The notes beneath the pieces were generated by a model. That model saw only the letters and a program-made list of their open reading frames with translations. It was not told the DNA's origin and did not search any database. A program made the translations under genes and the position numbers. Positions 22,690 through 33,868 of a stretch of 64,000 nt of DNA are shown piece by piece. The stretch lies in NCBI GenBank assembly GCA_030770535.1, contig JASVEC010000031.1, positions 1 to 64,000 on the forward strand, written 5' to 3'. Source of the DNA: Batkoa obscura (Eukaryota > Entomophthoromycota > Entomophthoromycetes > Entomophthorales > Batkoaceae). Within the stretch, counting starts at the first letter, position 1, and every line of letters begins with the position of its first letter.

Positions 22690-23748
22690 TTAATACATAA
22701 AATTAATTATAAAAACACAAGCCAAGGCAGGTTCGAATATCAGATACAAAACATTCAATTTAAAAGAAAGATGGCGTCTAGATGGTTCATGAGATAATAA
22801 GACAAAGAGTGCATTGACTAACCCACAACATGTTAATAAAAGATTAGAACCAGAAATGGCAGTGAGATCAAAAGTAAAATTATAGGTACCCATTAGGATT
22901 AAATTAGTAACATTTAAAAATATATCTGGCATTAGACAAACAGAATAAGCAAAAATTGCTCCTATAAGCTTTAATGTTGTGATTAACTTTTGTTTCCTTA
23001 CTGCTTTCTTTTGCGATTTGTAGTCATCTACAATGTTAGTCCCGGCTTCATAGTATTGGGAACTATCTTGGCTATTGATTACTTTAATACTGGACTTGAT
23101 TTGTGCTTTTAGAATTATATCTCCAGAAGATGAAATGATCTCATAATATTCATTAGTCATATTAAAATATGAAAAAGCAATAATTATTAAAGAAAGGATT
23201 ACACGGATAATATAATTTGAAAGCCATACATAATAATATATCTTAAATACCTTATATGAAGAATCTGGGTTGTCACCAGGTATACATATCAAGCCACTAA
23301 CTGACCATTTATAAAATCCGTTATGTAAATATACAACTGCGAATATGAGGTTTGTAAAAAAAGAAAAAGAAGCAATAGAATACCATATAAATCCATTGAC
23401 ATTTTTCCTCTTACAAATACTCAAATACCTCATAAAACTTAAAATCGCTACCAATTCGACACAAGAAAGGAATACAGTCAAGTTGACTGTTGAATCATAA
23501 GGGCACCACCATGATGGCTGTGGATTTAATTTATTTGTAATCACAAGGTAATCTATATTAATCAAAATTGCTCTTACAATATTATGAACATAAAAATATA
23601 TATCGATCAATGATATAACTAGAATTAGTATTAGGTCAATGCTCTTTAGCTTTAACCCAAAGCTTACTACCCCGCCTACAATTAAGTTCAATATTAACCC
23701 TACTATTGAAATTATAAGCTGAATTATATGCGCTATACTTAAGCCCAT
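22690..23748 (-). CDS. Family A-like G-protein-coupled receptor
   Basis: Intronless, 352 residues, seven membrane segments. Asn21 in TM1 (LILNLIVG), Asp49 in TM2 (SLID), WWC before TM3 with a Cys in loop 2 (GLICIPG), FMRYLSI at the end of TM3, CLMPD in TM6, GLVNALFVLLSHEPSRR at TM7/helix 8. It groups with 8216-9262 and the damaged 5902-6937 gene (shared YVHN/YIHN after TM2, YNGYYKW-like motif in loop 2, QDSSQY in loop 3). The C-terminus ends in a hydrophobic stretch (LACVFIINFMY) that the paralogues lack. Sensing role at the plasma membrane inferred; ligand unknown. Confidence 0.85.
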   Translation of the reverse strand: MGLSIAHIIQLIISIVGLILNLIVGGVVSFGLKLKSIDLILILVISLIDIYFYVHNIVRAILINIDYLVITNKLNPQPSWWCPYDSTVNLTVFLSCVELVAILSFMRYLSICKRKNVNGFIWYSIASFSFFTNLIFAVVYLHNGFYKWSVSGLICIPGDNPDSSYKVFKIYYYVWLSNYIIRVILSLIIIAFSYFNMTNEYYEIISSSGDIILKAQIKSSIKVINSQDSSQYYEAGTNIVDDYKSQKKAVRKQKLITTLKLIGAIFAYSVCLMPDIFLNVTNLILMGTYNFTFDLTAISGSNLLLTCCGLVNALFVLLSHEPSRRHLSFKLNVLYLIFEPALACVFIINFMY

Positions 23749-24901
23749 TTCTTTTCTTACTTATACAATTAGAGTTATAGGCTAAAATATAATACTGAAT
23801 ATGTTATAAATGATTGTTTTATATTTAAAAGTTTACAAAAAATAGCAAAAGAAGCTTTTGATAGAGTTAATGTTTTTATATCATATAATATGTTTTAATT
23901 GTGCTTGTAATGTAATCGAATTAGAAAATATTTGGAACTTAATAAATTGCTTAATTCACATGAGTTATGACTGGGCTATATATATTTATTAACAGTTTAA
24001 AGCATAAATGTGTATAAGATGACCTTATGCATATATCTAATTCTAAAAATAAAGTAATTTTGGATATTATTTTCATGCTTTTCAAAAAAACACATTCAAT
24101 TATTATTGTGTCGCTCCTCTCTTTTTTGCTTTAAAGGTAAAGAAAAACATAAATGATAATAATGGCTAGAGCCTTATTTAATTCAATATCAAATGAACAT
24201 TTCAGGTACTATATCAAATATTTTTAAAAATCCTGGATTACAAAAAGCATGTATAAATTGTCTAGAATACCATAAAACTAAATACATAAATTTACATTAA
24301 ACTAAAAAGAACATGACTTATCCATAATTGAGGTTTAATTTTTATAGAACTATTAAGTGTAAAGATAGGTTATTTTTTTAAATTATTTGATTGATGCTGA
24401 AATTTTATTTTTTGCTCGATCACATATTTAGGACTGACCTTATTTTAGGACGACAATGTGTTTTCATTTATTATTTTGATTCCTTCTATTATCAACGATA
24501 GTGTAATTTCAAGATGTACATAATATACCAAAAAGCTCATTCAAAATTGAGTTATCAAGTTATTAAATAAGCAAAGTCATAACAATATGCCATCTATACC
24601 ATTTAATAGCCTGCCATACATAATTTAAATTATTTAGCCTTTTTTACTGTCTTCCTGAGACGAATTATGGGGTACTAAATAAAATTAAAGATAAATTATA
24701 CACTTGTCATAATCATAGTCGTTTTAAAATGAACTAACATAAAATTTTAATATCTCATTTGTGTAGTGGATTGATTTATGAAACCAATACATGGTTCTAA
24801 TCTAATATTACAAAACAGTCTTCCTTTATCATTTGAATTTAACATTATCATAAGACTTTATGTAAAATGTGTAATAAAGAGGTGATTTATTGCTATAGCC
24901 A

Positions 24902-25002
24902 TATGAGTATGTGTTTTTTTGTTTAAATTTTACTGATAGCCTTTCCACTCAAATAGCGTTTAAAAATAGAAAAAGTGATGAAACCAGAAAAATATCCACA
25001 TA
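24902..25002 (+). mobile_element. MITE-like element, copy 13
   Basis: TA on both flanks, ends TGAGTATG and TATCCACA, core TTTCCACTCAAATAGCG. Confidence 0.76.
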
Positions 25003-26213
25003 AAAAATTAAGATTTTCTGTTAGGTTAATTCTCTTAAGTATGATATTTATTCTTTTGTATGTAATTTTATGTCTTGAATTTAACTTTAGATTTTTATTT
25101 GTAAACTGTCTAAAAAACTTATAGAATCATTAAACACTATTTTCTAAAATATATATAGCGCTTAAATAGGATTTTAGGATATTTTTATATTTTTATCCTT
25201 GAAAGAACCAAACGACTCCTAGGTGGTTATTGAAAAATGAAAATAACAAAAGCAGTAGAGAGGAGAGGAGAGCTACAAAACAAGGACTTTTCGCTCTGTA
25301 GCATTATATGAACAATTCATGAAGGAGGTTGAAATTGAATAAAAAATCTCATTTTTGAAATTATAGCTTATATTTAATAATAATACAATTATATCGATTA
25401 TAATTAAATTAAGTGTCATTTCAGCAATTTTTAAGTTAAATCACAGTATAATTTTTAAATTTTGATTACTGTAATTGTTTTTGCACTGCACTTTCCAAAC
25501 TATTTTTTGGGCGATTGTATTATATTGGGCAATTATTTTTGACGAGAAATCTAAAGATTTTAAAAAGGTGCAAAGATTACTGTTACACAAAAGAGTTCGC
25601 TGTAGAAGACTTTATTTTAAATATAGTTTTATAACGACTATTTTGGTTTGGTAATAGCTACATGCAGAAGTTAAAATTCATAGTCATAATACTCAAAGCT
25701 TATTTTTAGCCCTTTCCTTTGGATTATTATATAAATAAAAAGATACATTAAAAATAAACAGTTTTAATACCTCTCCTGTAAAACCCGAAAAAGGTTAAAG
25801 TAAATTCTATTGTATCCTTAATTTGCTTTTTTTAATAAAATACTTCTATAAGACTTTTTGACATTTAAAAATAGGGGTGATCTGGGAACTTAAAATAAAT
25901 TTTGTGTAGTGAATTGAAAGTTAAAGTATGGTTATGTTGTACAAATCAAGTACTTTGAAAAAAATTAAGAATGATGCAACTTAAAAAATTAAATTAACTT
26001 TTTGTGAATTTTAGGAATATACTAAATTATTATTCGTAGAAAATCCAATTTTAAAGCTTGGATTAATATAATATATTTAATTCCATAATACACTAAAATA
26101 ACCTGGGAGCCTAAAGTATACCAAAAAAATGTTATTCTTCTATCCTAGAAACAGGTGACGAAATTAAAAATAGACCAGGTACTTAAAGGTGGGAGGTTAA
26201 ACCGAAGTTAAGG

Positions 26214-26220
26214 TATAAAT
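26214..26220 (+). promoter_or_regulatory. TATA box of the CAP-protein gene
   Basis: TATAAAT about 80 bases before the ATG at 26300, in a locally less AT-rich promoter. Confidence 0.5.
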
Positions 26221-26299
26221 ACTCCAGGATTGCATCTAAAACAAAATAACTCATTTGGTTCTCTTTATACAATTACGTTGATATCCATCTCATAGCAAA

Positions 26300-27232
26300 A
26301 TGAAGTTGTCTTTTGTCTGTTTTCTTATTGGCTATATCAGCAGTGCTGTAGGACATGTCGAGCAAATTGGTGAAAACGAGAATACTCAAGGCCAAGTTCC
26401 ATTTAAAGCATTAAACAAAAGAGGCTATCAAGATTCCCCTAAACCCGTAACCGTATACCAGTATAAACCAATGGGGTATGTTACTGTCACCCAAATAAGA
26501 GTAAGCACTGTGATAAAGACAGTAACCGCAACAAATGATATGTGCACTCAAACCTCTAATGGCTCAAAACCAAAACCAAGTGAGCATTATACCTCTTCAG
26601 TCCCTACCTTATATCCTTCTTCCGTACCAACAAATGGTAAACCCAAACCAAGTCAGTATTATACTCCTTCAATCCCTATTTTATATCCCTCTTCTACTTA
26701 TACCACCTCCACTCCTTCTAAACCAAGTAAGACCGTTTCTGATTACAAACCTAGTGAGACTGCTCCAAGTAACAATGGTAGCTTTGATGAAAGAAGTATT
26801 GAAATGCTGTGCAGAGTCAATGCTTTACGTGCTGAAGTAGGAAAAAAGCCATACAAATTTGATAAACGTCTAATTGACGCAGCTCAAAAACATTCTGAAG
26901 ATCAAGCAGCTCAAAAGCAGATGTCTCATACTGGAAGTAAAATTCCATATTTCCTCGACCGTATAAAGGCAGCTGGGTATCCAGCTAAAGATGGATCAGA
27001 AAACGTTGCATGGAACCAAAGGACCGTTGCTTGGGTAGTTGATTCCTGGAGAAAATCATCAGGACATTACCGTGCTATTATTGGAGATTATGAATGTTTT
27101 GGTTGGGGTGAAAAGAACTTTTATTGGACTCAGACTTTTGGTAGCGGTGCTGCCTGTTCTGAGGCTGTTGTTCCATATTGTAAAAATTACCCAGCTTGGA
27201 ATCCAAACGACATTTGGAATTATATTAAATAA
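26300..27232 (+). CDS. Secreted CAP-superfamily protein (SCP/PR-1/Pry-like)
   Basis: 310 residues, intronless. Signal peptide at about 1-19, a Lys-Arg pair at 40-41 that could be a Kex2 site, then a TVT-rich stretch (PMGYVTVTQIRVSTVIKTVT) and a Pro/Ser/Thr-rich linker with two near copies of a YTPSIPILYPSS-type unit (about 90-160). The CAP domain covers about 165-305 with the family signatures MSHTGS, GSENVAW and SWRKSSGHYRAI. His210, Glu234 and His256 correspond to the conserved cavity residues. Fungal CAP proteins such as Pry1 bind sterols and fatty acids outside the cell, and some act in pathogenesis; which applies here is not visible. It ends with four Cys-bearing or aromatic residues typical of the domain end (PYCKNYPAWNP). 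The TVT segment resembles those in the genes at 18095 and 19329. Confidence 0.9.
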   Translation: MKLSFVCFLIGYISSAVGHVEQIGENENTQGQVPFKALNKRGYQDSPKPVTVYQYKPMGYVTVTQIRVSTVIKTVTATNDMCTQTSNGSKPKPSEHYTSSVPTLYPSSVPTNGKPKPSQYYTPSIPILYPSSTYTTSTPSKPSKTVSDYKPSETAPSNNGSFDERSIEMLCRVNALRAEVGKKPYKFDKRLIDAAQKHSEDQAAQKQMSHTGSKIPYFLDRIKAAGYPAKDGSENVAWNQRTVAWVVDSWRKSSGHYRAIIGDYECFGWGEKNFYWTQTFGSGAACSEAVVPYCKNYPAWNPNDIWNYIK

Positions 27233-28487
27233 ATATAAATCATCTATTTGTAAATTTAATAATATACATTTTAATTCCTTCAGACATATTTTTTAGAAAA
27301 ATTTCCTTATTAAAATGCTACTTTTTATATAATTCCATTTGTGAAGCAAGTAGTTAAAACTTTACTAATTTCACTATACTTTTTTTGAGGGATTAAGTGC
27401 TTAAAGTAATGTTTGTTAAAAGTATAATATCAACTGAAATGTATTTACAGGAAAATTAATGGGGAATCACTGTAGATAGTAGCCAGGGGTTCTACGTACT
27501 TTTAATTTTATTATGGGCTAGAACATCAACTTAACTGTATTTCTATTGGATTTCTTATAAACGATGCTAAAAATTATTGAACTAGTGTTCATGTTATCGA
27601 TTTTATTGTTTCAAATGAAAAACTCATAGAAGCTTTGGGGGGGCAATCTAATTAGCAAGAATAGTAGTTTGCAATCCAATTAAGCCTAATAGTTATTCCA
27701 AGGCTCCATACCACCCATGAAATTAACACTGTATCCTTCATTAGAAAAAAACACCTATTCGCCTATTAGTATCACTTATAATTAGTCGGGTATAAATTTG
27801 ATTAAAAATACAAATGAGTTTACTATAGGCTTGCATAGCCGAGTAATATAAAAGGACTAGAACAAAGTACTGAATTTAGATTTTTTATGGGTTCCTAATT
27901 TGAGGCCCCCTTACATAGGCCTCCTGTTTATCTATTGTTATACTCATTTGGTCAATAAGATATTTGCGTTTTTGAATTTTGAATATTCTCAAGCTTTTAA
28001 TCCAAAAACAAGATTATATGAGGATGTACTTTTATGTTTAAAATTTTTACTAAATTTTCTGCTCAAATAGCGCTTAAAGGATGGAAAAGTGATGAAATCA
28101 AAAAAAAACATCACCATATTTTATTTGCTAAAATGGTAGGTAATAAAAATGAGGCTCCAAAATAGAAATCATTTCTCTTAGGTAAGCCAAAAACAAAATT
28201 TAGCAAATTTTAGTCAATAAAATTTGATAATTGGGAACTATATAAGAATTACATCTTTTCCAAAAGAATCGTTAAACAGTAAACAATTAATAAGATATAT
28301 TTGAAAACTTAGAGTATTTGCAATAGTTTCACCTCATCCTGTTATCTAATTGTTATTCTGTTTACGAAGGAGAATATTAAAAGTTTGAAATCAATAAAAC
28401 AAGAGCCAAAGTTCAATAAAACAAGGGTCAAAATTTAAATAAGATGTTTTTTTGTAAATTAATGTATGACTTTTAATCAGCGGTTAA
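27233..28487. other. Intergenic, one MITE-like copy
   Basis: Between convergent CAP and ML-domain genes. MITE-like copy 14 near 28.0 kb. A somewhat less AT-rich patch at 27,460-27,930 has no recognisable coding content. Confidence 0.45.
28017..28118 (+). mobile_element. MITE-like element, copy 14
   Basis: TA on both flanks, ends TGAGGATG and CATCACCA, core GCTCAAATAGCGCTTAAAGG. Confidence 0.78.
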
Positions 28488-28997
28488 TTAAAGAGCAAGT
28501 TTAAGTTGAACACGTAAAACCTGCTTCTTGTTTGGAGTAGTTACAACACCATCAACGAGGTAGTTACCACCCGGAATGTTAGAAGGAATATCGATGACTT
28601 TAGTAGCAGTGAGTTCACCCTTTTGAATTGGGCATTTAACTTTATCATCCTCAACGTATTGGCAGAAATCATAATCTTTATCAATAACAGTGAAGATACC
28701 AAGCTTGGCAGTAACATGAGCGTTGGTACCTTTGACAATGTCTTCTTTAACAGTACCAGTAAGGGTGACAGTAAGCTTTTGTCCTTTCTTTGGTACACGT
28801 GGGCTAAGAGTAACACTCTTAAGTTGGAAAGTATCGGTGGTAGAGCCACAATCATAGACTATGTTATCGGTGATTGGACGGCAAGCAGCAGAAATGGCGA
28901 ATTTTTCGCCATCAAAGTAGGCATCAAACTTTGGTTCAATGAAAGCAGAAGCGCTGCTAGCAAGAGCAAAGAGAGCAAAGACTTGGGTGAATTGCAT
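28488..28997 (-). CDS. ML-domain lipid-binding protein (NPC2 / PG-PI transfer type)
   Basis: 169 residues, intronless. Signal peptide 1-18 (ending SASA) followed by one ML domain filling the rest, the usual size for this family. Cys residues lie in AACRPI, YDCGST, DFCQYV and VKCPIQ, as expected for disulfides of the beta-sandwich. A SVTLSPRVPKKGQKLTV segment and a YLVDGVVTTPNKKQVLRVQLKL ending match the fold. Members bind single lipids such as sterol or phosphatidylglycerol/phosphatidylinositol in the vacuole lumen or outside the cell. Codon use is less AT-biased than in neighbouring genes, which suggests strong expression. Which lipid it binds cannot be told. Confidence 0.88.
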   Translation of the reverse strand: MQFTQVFALFALASSASAFIEPKFDAYFDGEKFAISAACRPITDNIVYDCGSTTDTFQLKSVTLSPRVPKKGQKLTVTLTGTVKEDIVKGTNAHVTAKLGIFTVIDKDYDFCQYVEDDKVKCPIQKGELTATKVIDIPSNIPGGNYLVDGVVTTPNKKQVLRVQLKLAL

Positions 28998-29064
28998 TTT
29001 GTATAGATTGTTTGTACAGCTAAAAGTTTTAGTACTTTTGACCTTTAACTATGACTTGAATCGT

Positions 29065-29074
29065 CCTTTTTATA
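29065..29074 (-). promoter_or_regulatory. TATA box of the ML-domain gene
   Basis: TATAAAAAGG on the minus strand about 70 bases before the ATG. Confidence 0.55.
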
Positions 29075-30413
29075 CTTGGTTGATGTCTTACTTTTGTAGG
29101 TAGTGTCAAATCTTAAAAGTGTGATGAAATCATAATTCTTTTTAAAAAGTTTGTTATGATGAAGTAGCATAATATTATAATAAATGATCTGATCATTTAT
29201 ACAAAAATAAAATAAAATTTTCTTTAATTGATATATTTACTTGAAAACCGAAATTTATCTTACTATTTTAAGAAACCTTTAGATATATATTATATTATTT
29301 TATATAGATTTACTACACCTAATTGAAACTAATATCCTATAAGCTATAAGCAACCATTTTAAAAAACATAAAATAGCAACTGATTAGAGGCAAAATATTT
29401 AATAGTACATTGGTAAATAAAAAATATTATCAATTTAGGCATAATAACCAAAAACAGGGATAAAACATAAAAGTGTGACCAAAAGTACCATGTGTTAAAT
29501 GCAAAAGAAATGTTGGATGCAATTGCATCTCGTTTTATCATAATAAAATTTACTTAAATTGGTAGCTGTTTTTTATGAAAGTGAAAATAAAATTAAATCC
29601 CACATATTATCTTGACCAGGAACTCAAACACTTAGACGTCAAATAACAACATGATGGTATTTGGTTGCAAGTATCATGATAAGTTGAATGCGCAGTATAC
29701 AGTCTACAAAAAGTATTGGGCTTGAAATGACTTGAAGTTAACATGGTTAAAAATGAATGAAAATTTAAATTCATTGTTTATTAAAGTACTTTATTCTTTA
29801 TAAAAAAGATCCTTATAGAAGCGTGTATTATTTAGTAATAATTAATAATGACATGTATTATTAAATGTAATATAATACTTATAGTAATTAACTAATTACT
29901 GTACATATCTGTGTTTTAATCTTTTTTAAAACTATGATTATATTGTTGGACTATCGTATTGAATAATATAACCTTTTTACAGGTATTCTTTTATCTACTT
30001 AAAAGCTTTGACCTAATCTCAATATAAATATTTTATGTATAGTTAAAATTTAAAAGCTCTTTATAAGTCAATCATGTAATAACGAAAGCTAAAACCTGTT
30101 GGAAAGAAACCGAGTTTATAACTTTAAATCAGAAGGTATTTAATTCTTAATTACTCTTTATTTAAGATTTTTTACTGAGTTATTGGAACAATGATTTTTT
30201 ATAGTTGAATTCGATTCTTTTAAACCAAACAATCTCTTTTTTATTTAGCATAAATATTTACATTTATATCAGAGCCCTTTGCACAGCCATTCAACTGTAT
30301 TTACTAAAATCTTTTGTAAAATGAAATTATTCGAAGCACTGTTTAAAGAGTTGATCAGTTAATCTCGTTTTTTTATTTGTGAATATGTTTAAAATGAGCT
30401 ATTTAAAGTAATA

Positions 30414-30515
30414 TATGAGGATTTTTTTTGGTTTAACTACTTTTTCCGTCTTTTAAGTACTATTTGAGTGAAAAAATTGTTAGTAAATCCTTAAACACAA
30501 AAATACATCCCCATA
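30414..30515 (-). mobile_element. MITE-like element, copy 15
   Basis: TA on both flanks, ends TGAGGATT and CATCCCCA, core TCTTTTAAGTACTATTTGAG. Reverse orientation. Confidence 0.78.
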
Positions 30516-31099
30516 TAAAAATTTTAGCTCACTTCAATTTCTTATTTTTTTTTAAAATATCTTACTAAGACTATTTTGCATTCTATAATAACTATTTGTT
30601 TATTCTTATCAAAATAATCTGATTTATACGATTCGTTCTCAAAATTAGTTTGTTTTTGTATTTTTAATATTAGTAGATAGTTAGAAGATTCTTTAACTTT
30701 AAAGATAAGTGATTTTTTTAATATAATTAATTACAACAATAAAAACCGCATATTTTATTCTCACTAAATTTATGCAAAATAAATATTCATTTATTGTTAA
30801 TAATTTTAAGTTTTAAAGTTAAATCAAATAAACAAGCTTTTTAACTATAAGTTTTATACTAGTATTTTAACATATATAGTTTTTCAGTTTTTAAAAGGCA
30901 TTAGAATATCCAAACTTTTTTGATACATATGATCATATTATCTAATTTAGATGTTTCATTTACCACTTATTTTATAAGCTCTGCCCTTCAATCAACCTAC
31001 TATTCCTATTGCGTTTTTTTAGACAAAAATCCAGGTATAGGCTCACCTTTGCCCTACTCTACCTTAATATTGAACAGCAAATTTTCTGTCTTGATAGGA

Positions 31100-31206
31100 T
31101 CTGGGGATGTATTTTTGTGTTTAAGAATTTTACTAACAAATTTTCCACTCAAATAGCGCTTAAAAAATGGAAAAAATAATGAAGTAAAAAAAAAAACACT
31201 CCCATC
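31100..31206 (+). mobile_element. MITE-like element, copy 16
   Basis: Ends TGGGGATG and CACTCCCA, flanked by TC on both sides. Full core with TTTTCCACTCAAATAGCGCT. Confidence 0.75.
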
Positions 31207-32062
31207 TTCTGGAACATTAAATATTAAGATTTAGTTTCTGTAGTGCCAAGGTCATATCCAAACTATCATATGGCCTATATCAAATCGTTATTTTGCATAA
31301 CTTAATAATATATTTGCTCTTATGGGTTCAAGGTTTTTTTTAGAAAATTGCAAGTTAAGATTTTTTGAATTTATTTTCCAACTATAAGGAACATATTTCC
31401 TAATATCCTTGAACACCAGAAGATACAAATATTTTTTTGGAGCATCTTCAAAGCAGTGAAGTAAATGTTAAGCATAAATATCAATTTTTTAAATTAGAGT
31501 ATTCATTTAGAAACTTATTTTAAATAATCCTTAGTTTTTTTAGCCAAGGACTTTGTTACTTCGTGAATACACTTTGCGAAGACAAAAACCTCATATAATG
31601 GTAAATATCTTTATAAAAAACCACGTAAAAAATATGTAGAGCCATCAATTTTTTACAAAATTTGATTAGCATAATGAATTTAGTTAATATCTATATTTTT
31701 CTACTCCGCATTTCTTACAAAAGAATTTCGAGATACTTTTTTGGATTACTCTAGATTTCAACTATTTAATCTTAAAAGATAAGTTGATTTAAAAGCGTAG
31801 AAAGTTGAAACTAACAAACTTCAATAACATTACTAGACTTCATTTAAATATATAGATGATTACATAAAGTTTTACCAAGGCCTTATATAAATTTCTTGAA
31901 ACTTTTATAAAAAACTACAACCTTTAGGAATGTCAGTTAGCTTCGAGGTTACCAAATTTAGAACTAAAATGACGTTTAAAAGAAACTATTAATTGGTTAA
32001 TTTAAAAAAGACTCCACGAATTTAAGATAATTATTTTTTATTCATTCAACATTTTATAGAAA

Positions 32063-33208
32063 ATGTCTGTTACTTTAGATCCGCCATCACAACTTTTCTT
32101 TGAAAGTAATGATTGACCTGTGCTTAAAACTATTATTAACGTTCTATAGGACCTCTTACCAGATCAGCAACTGAAATTTTAACTTTAAGTAATAATGATT
32201 CTGAAGTGGTCACTTTTAAAGTAAAAACAACAAGTCCTAAGCAATATTGTGTACGACCCAACTCGGGTAAAATTGAGCCAGGACAAAAAGTGGAAGTAGA
32301 AAGTAAATATTATTTTATAAAAATAAAAAATAGTTAGTTTAATTTTCATTTAGTTCTTTTGCAACCATTTAAAGAAGAGCCACCAGTCGATTTCAAATGC
32401 AAAGATAAGTTTTTGGTGCTTAGCGCTGCTATTCCACCAGAATATTCAGACTTTCCATTTTCTCAATTGGTAATTAAAAAAGCTCGAATTAAAAGTTTAT
32501 AATTTTAATTGTTATTTTTAGTGGTCAATTTTGGAACAGCAAAACAAAGGTGCAATTAAAGAAAAAAAGCTTCGTTGTGTTTTCCTCCCACCTTCAGATT
32601 TACCTAAGCCAACGATAAATACTAAAGTATGTTCAATCTATATTTAATTAACCTTATTTATTTTTGAAGGATGATTCTTCTCCTATTGCTTCCCCTGAAC
32701 CTTCCCCTAAATTCAGTACTGTTCGTGAAATTCCTACAATCAAAAGACAACCTGAAGAGAAAAAGAATTTGCTTCCTAGTTATAACTCAGTAGTTAACAG
32801 TCCTCCGCTTAATACGAGTTCTGTAAGTATATTTTATTTGTAAATTTAGTGACGCAAAAATTAATATAAAAAGAGTGAAGATAGGGAATTAGAATCGGTT
32901 AAAGCGGACCTCGAAAAGGTAATTCATTTTATATTGATTCATAATTTATAATTGAAAATTAGTCCAAATCCATGATTAAACAACTTGAAGACGATTTAGA
33001 TGTCTATAAAAATAAACTCAGAGCAAGTGAATCGAAGGTAAATGAGCTTTTATTATATTAAAGTGATAATTTATCCTATTTTTAAAAGAGCAATTCAAGT
33101 CCACAAGTCACTTCTAACAATCGTGTTGCAGCTAACCCAGATTTAAATATACAAATCTTAGGGGCCGTAGCTTTGATCTCCTTTTTAATAGGATCTTGGC
33201 TTTTTTAA
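32063..33208 (+). CDS. VAP/Scs2-type ER membrane anchor
   Basis: Eight exons (32063-32105, 32150-32302, 32354-32469, 32522-32626, 32670-32822, 32874-32918, 32963-33037, 33089-33208) splice to a 269-residue protein; the lengths add up in frame. The N-terminal MSP domain shows the signature LTLSNNDSEVVTFKVKTT, then SPKQYCVRPNSGKI and EILLQPF. A Ser/Pro-rich linker, a short coiled coil (about residues 185-225) and one C-terminal membrane segment (ILGAVALISFLIGSWLF) follow. VAPs are tail-anchored in the ER and recruit FFAT-motif proteins to membrane contact sites for lipid transfer and phosphoinositide control. Introns are 44-52 bases. The next gene downstream is on the same strand 660 bases away. 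Identity is firm. Confidence 0.92.
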
Positions 33209-33868
33209 AATAAGTACTGCGATTAAACAGTTTCTACAGTATGATTGAATTTAATGCTGGTTTATTTTATGTTTGTATTAATCCGATTCTATTATCTATT
33301 GCCCTTAAATGTTAGCAATATACTACATAAACTGTTTAAGTATGCCTATAAAGTTAATTATTAGCAAGAGTACACTGTTTTTACTTTTTGTTTATTTTTT
33401 ATAGATATAAAAACTAAGAGTGTGATTCTCATTAAAAACATTCCTTTTTTCGATTTATTACAATATGATATTTTATTTGTGTAAAATCATAATAATAATT
33501 TTAATGTTTTATTAGTTTTACTTAATTCATAATCAATCCAAATTTATTCACTACATAAGAGTACTTTAATTTGTTTTAGCCTTCTATCTACTTTTAAGCA
33601 GCTTAAAACTGAAATAATTGTTAGTAAAATCTTTAAATAAAAAAACATTCTTATGTTGTAAATAATTTTATAACCTTATTCTACACTAAGCTTGTATTAT
33701 TTTCAATTTTCAGTTCTTGATGCTAATAAGGTTAACCATAGACGATAAAAGTATCAAATAAAAAGATCCCTTTGTCCTTAAATCAATGTAGCAAATCAGA
33801 GTGCTTAAATTTAGCATAATGTTCGATTTTTACAAAAAAGGAGGTTGCTTTTTCTATACAAATTTAAA
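33209..33868. other. Intergenic, one degraded MITE-like copy
   Basis: Spacer between the VAP gene and the Air1/2-like gene, containing MITE-like copy 17. Confidence 0.5.
33556..33654 (-). mobile_element. MITE-like element, diverged copy 17
   Basis: Diverged ends but a recognisable core (TCTACTTTTAAGCA, then ATTGTTAGTAAAATCTT). Confidence 0.5.

Larger units (their letters stand above)
23749..26299. other. Gene-free stretch
   Basis: About 2.5 kb between the starts of a receptor gene (minus) and the CAP-protein gene (plus). Contains MITE-like copy 13. No coding sequence supported. Confidence 0.5.
28998..32062. other. Gene-free stretch
   Basis: About 3 kb of AT-rich DNA with MITE-like copies 15 and 16. 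A 78-codon open stretch at 30920 overlaps copy 16 and is not called. No gene supported. Confidence 0.5.

Noticed and set aside
29620-29740. Patch reminiscent of retroelement polymerase
   Set aside because: Too short and too weak to assign to any family.
30920-31156. 78-codon open stretch
   Set aside because: It runs into MITE-like copy 16 and has no recognisable feature.
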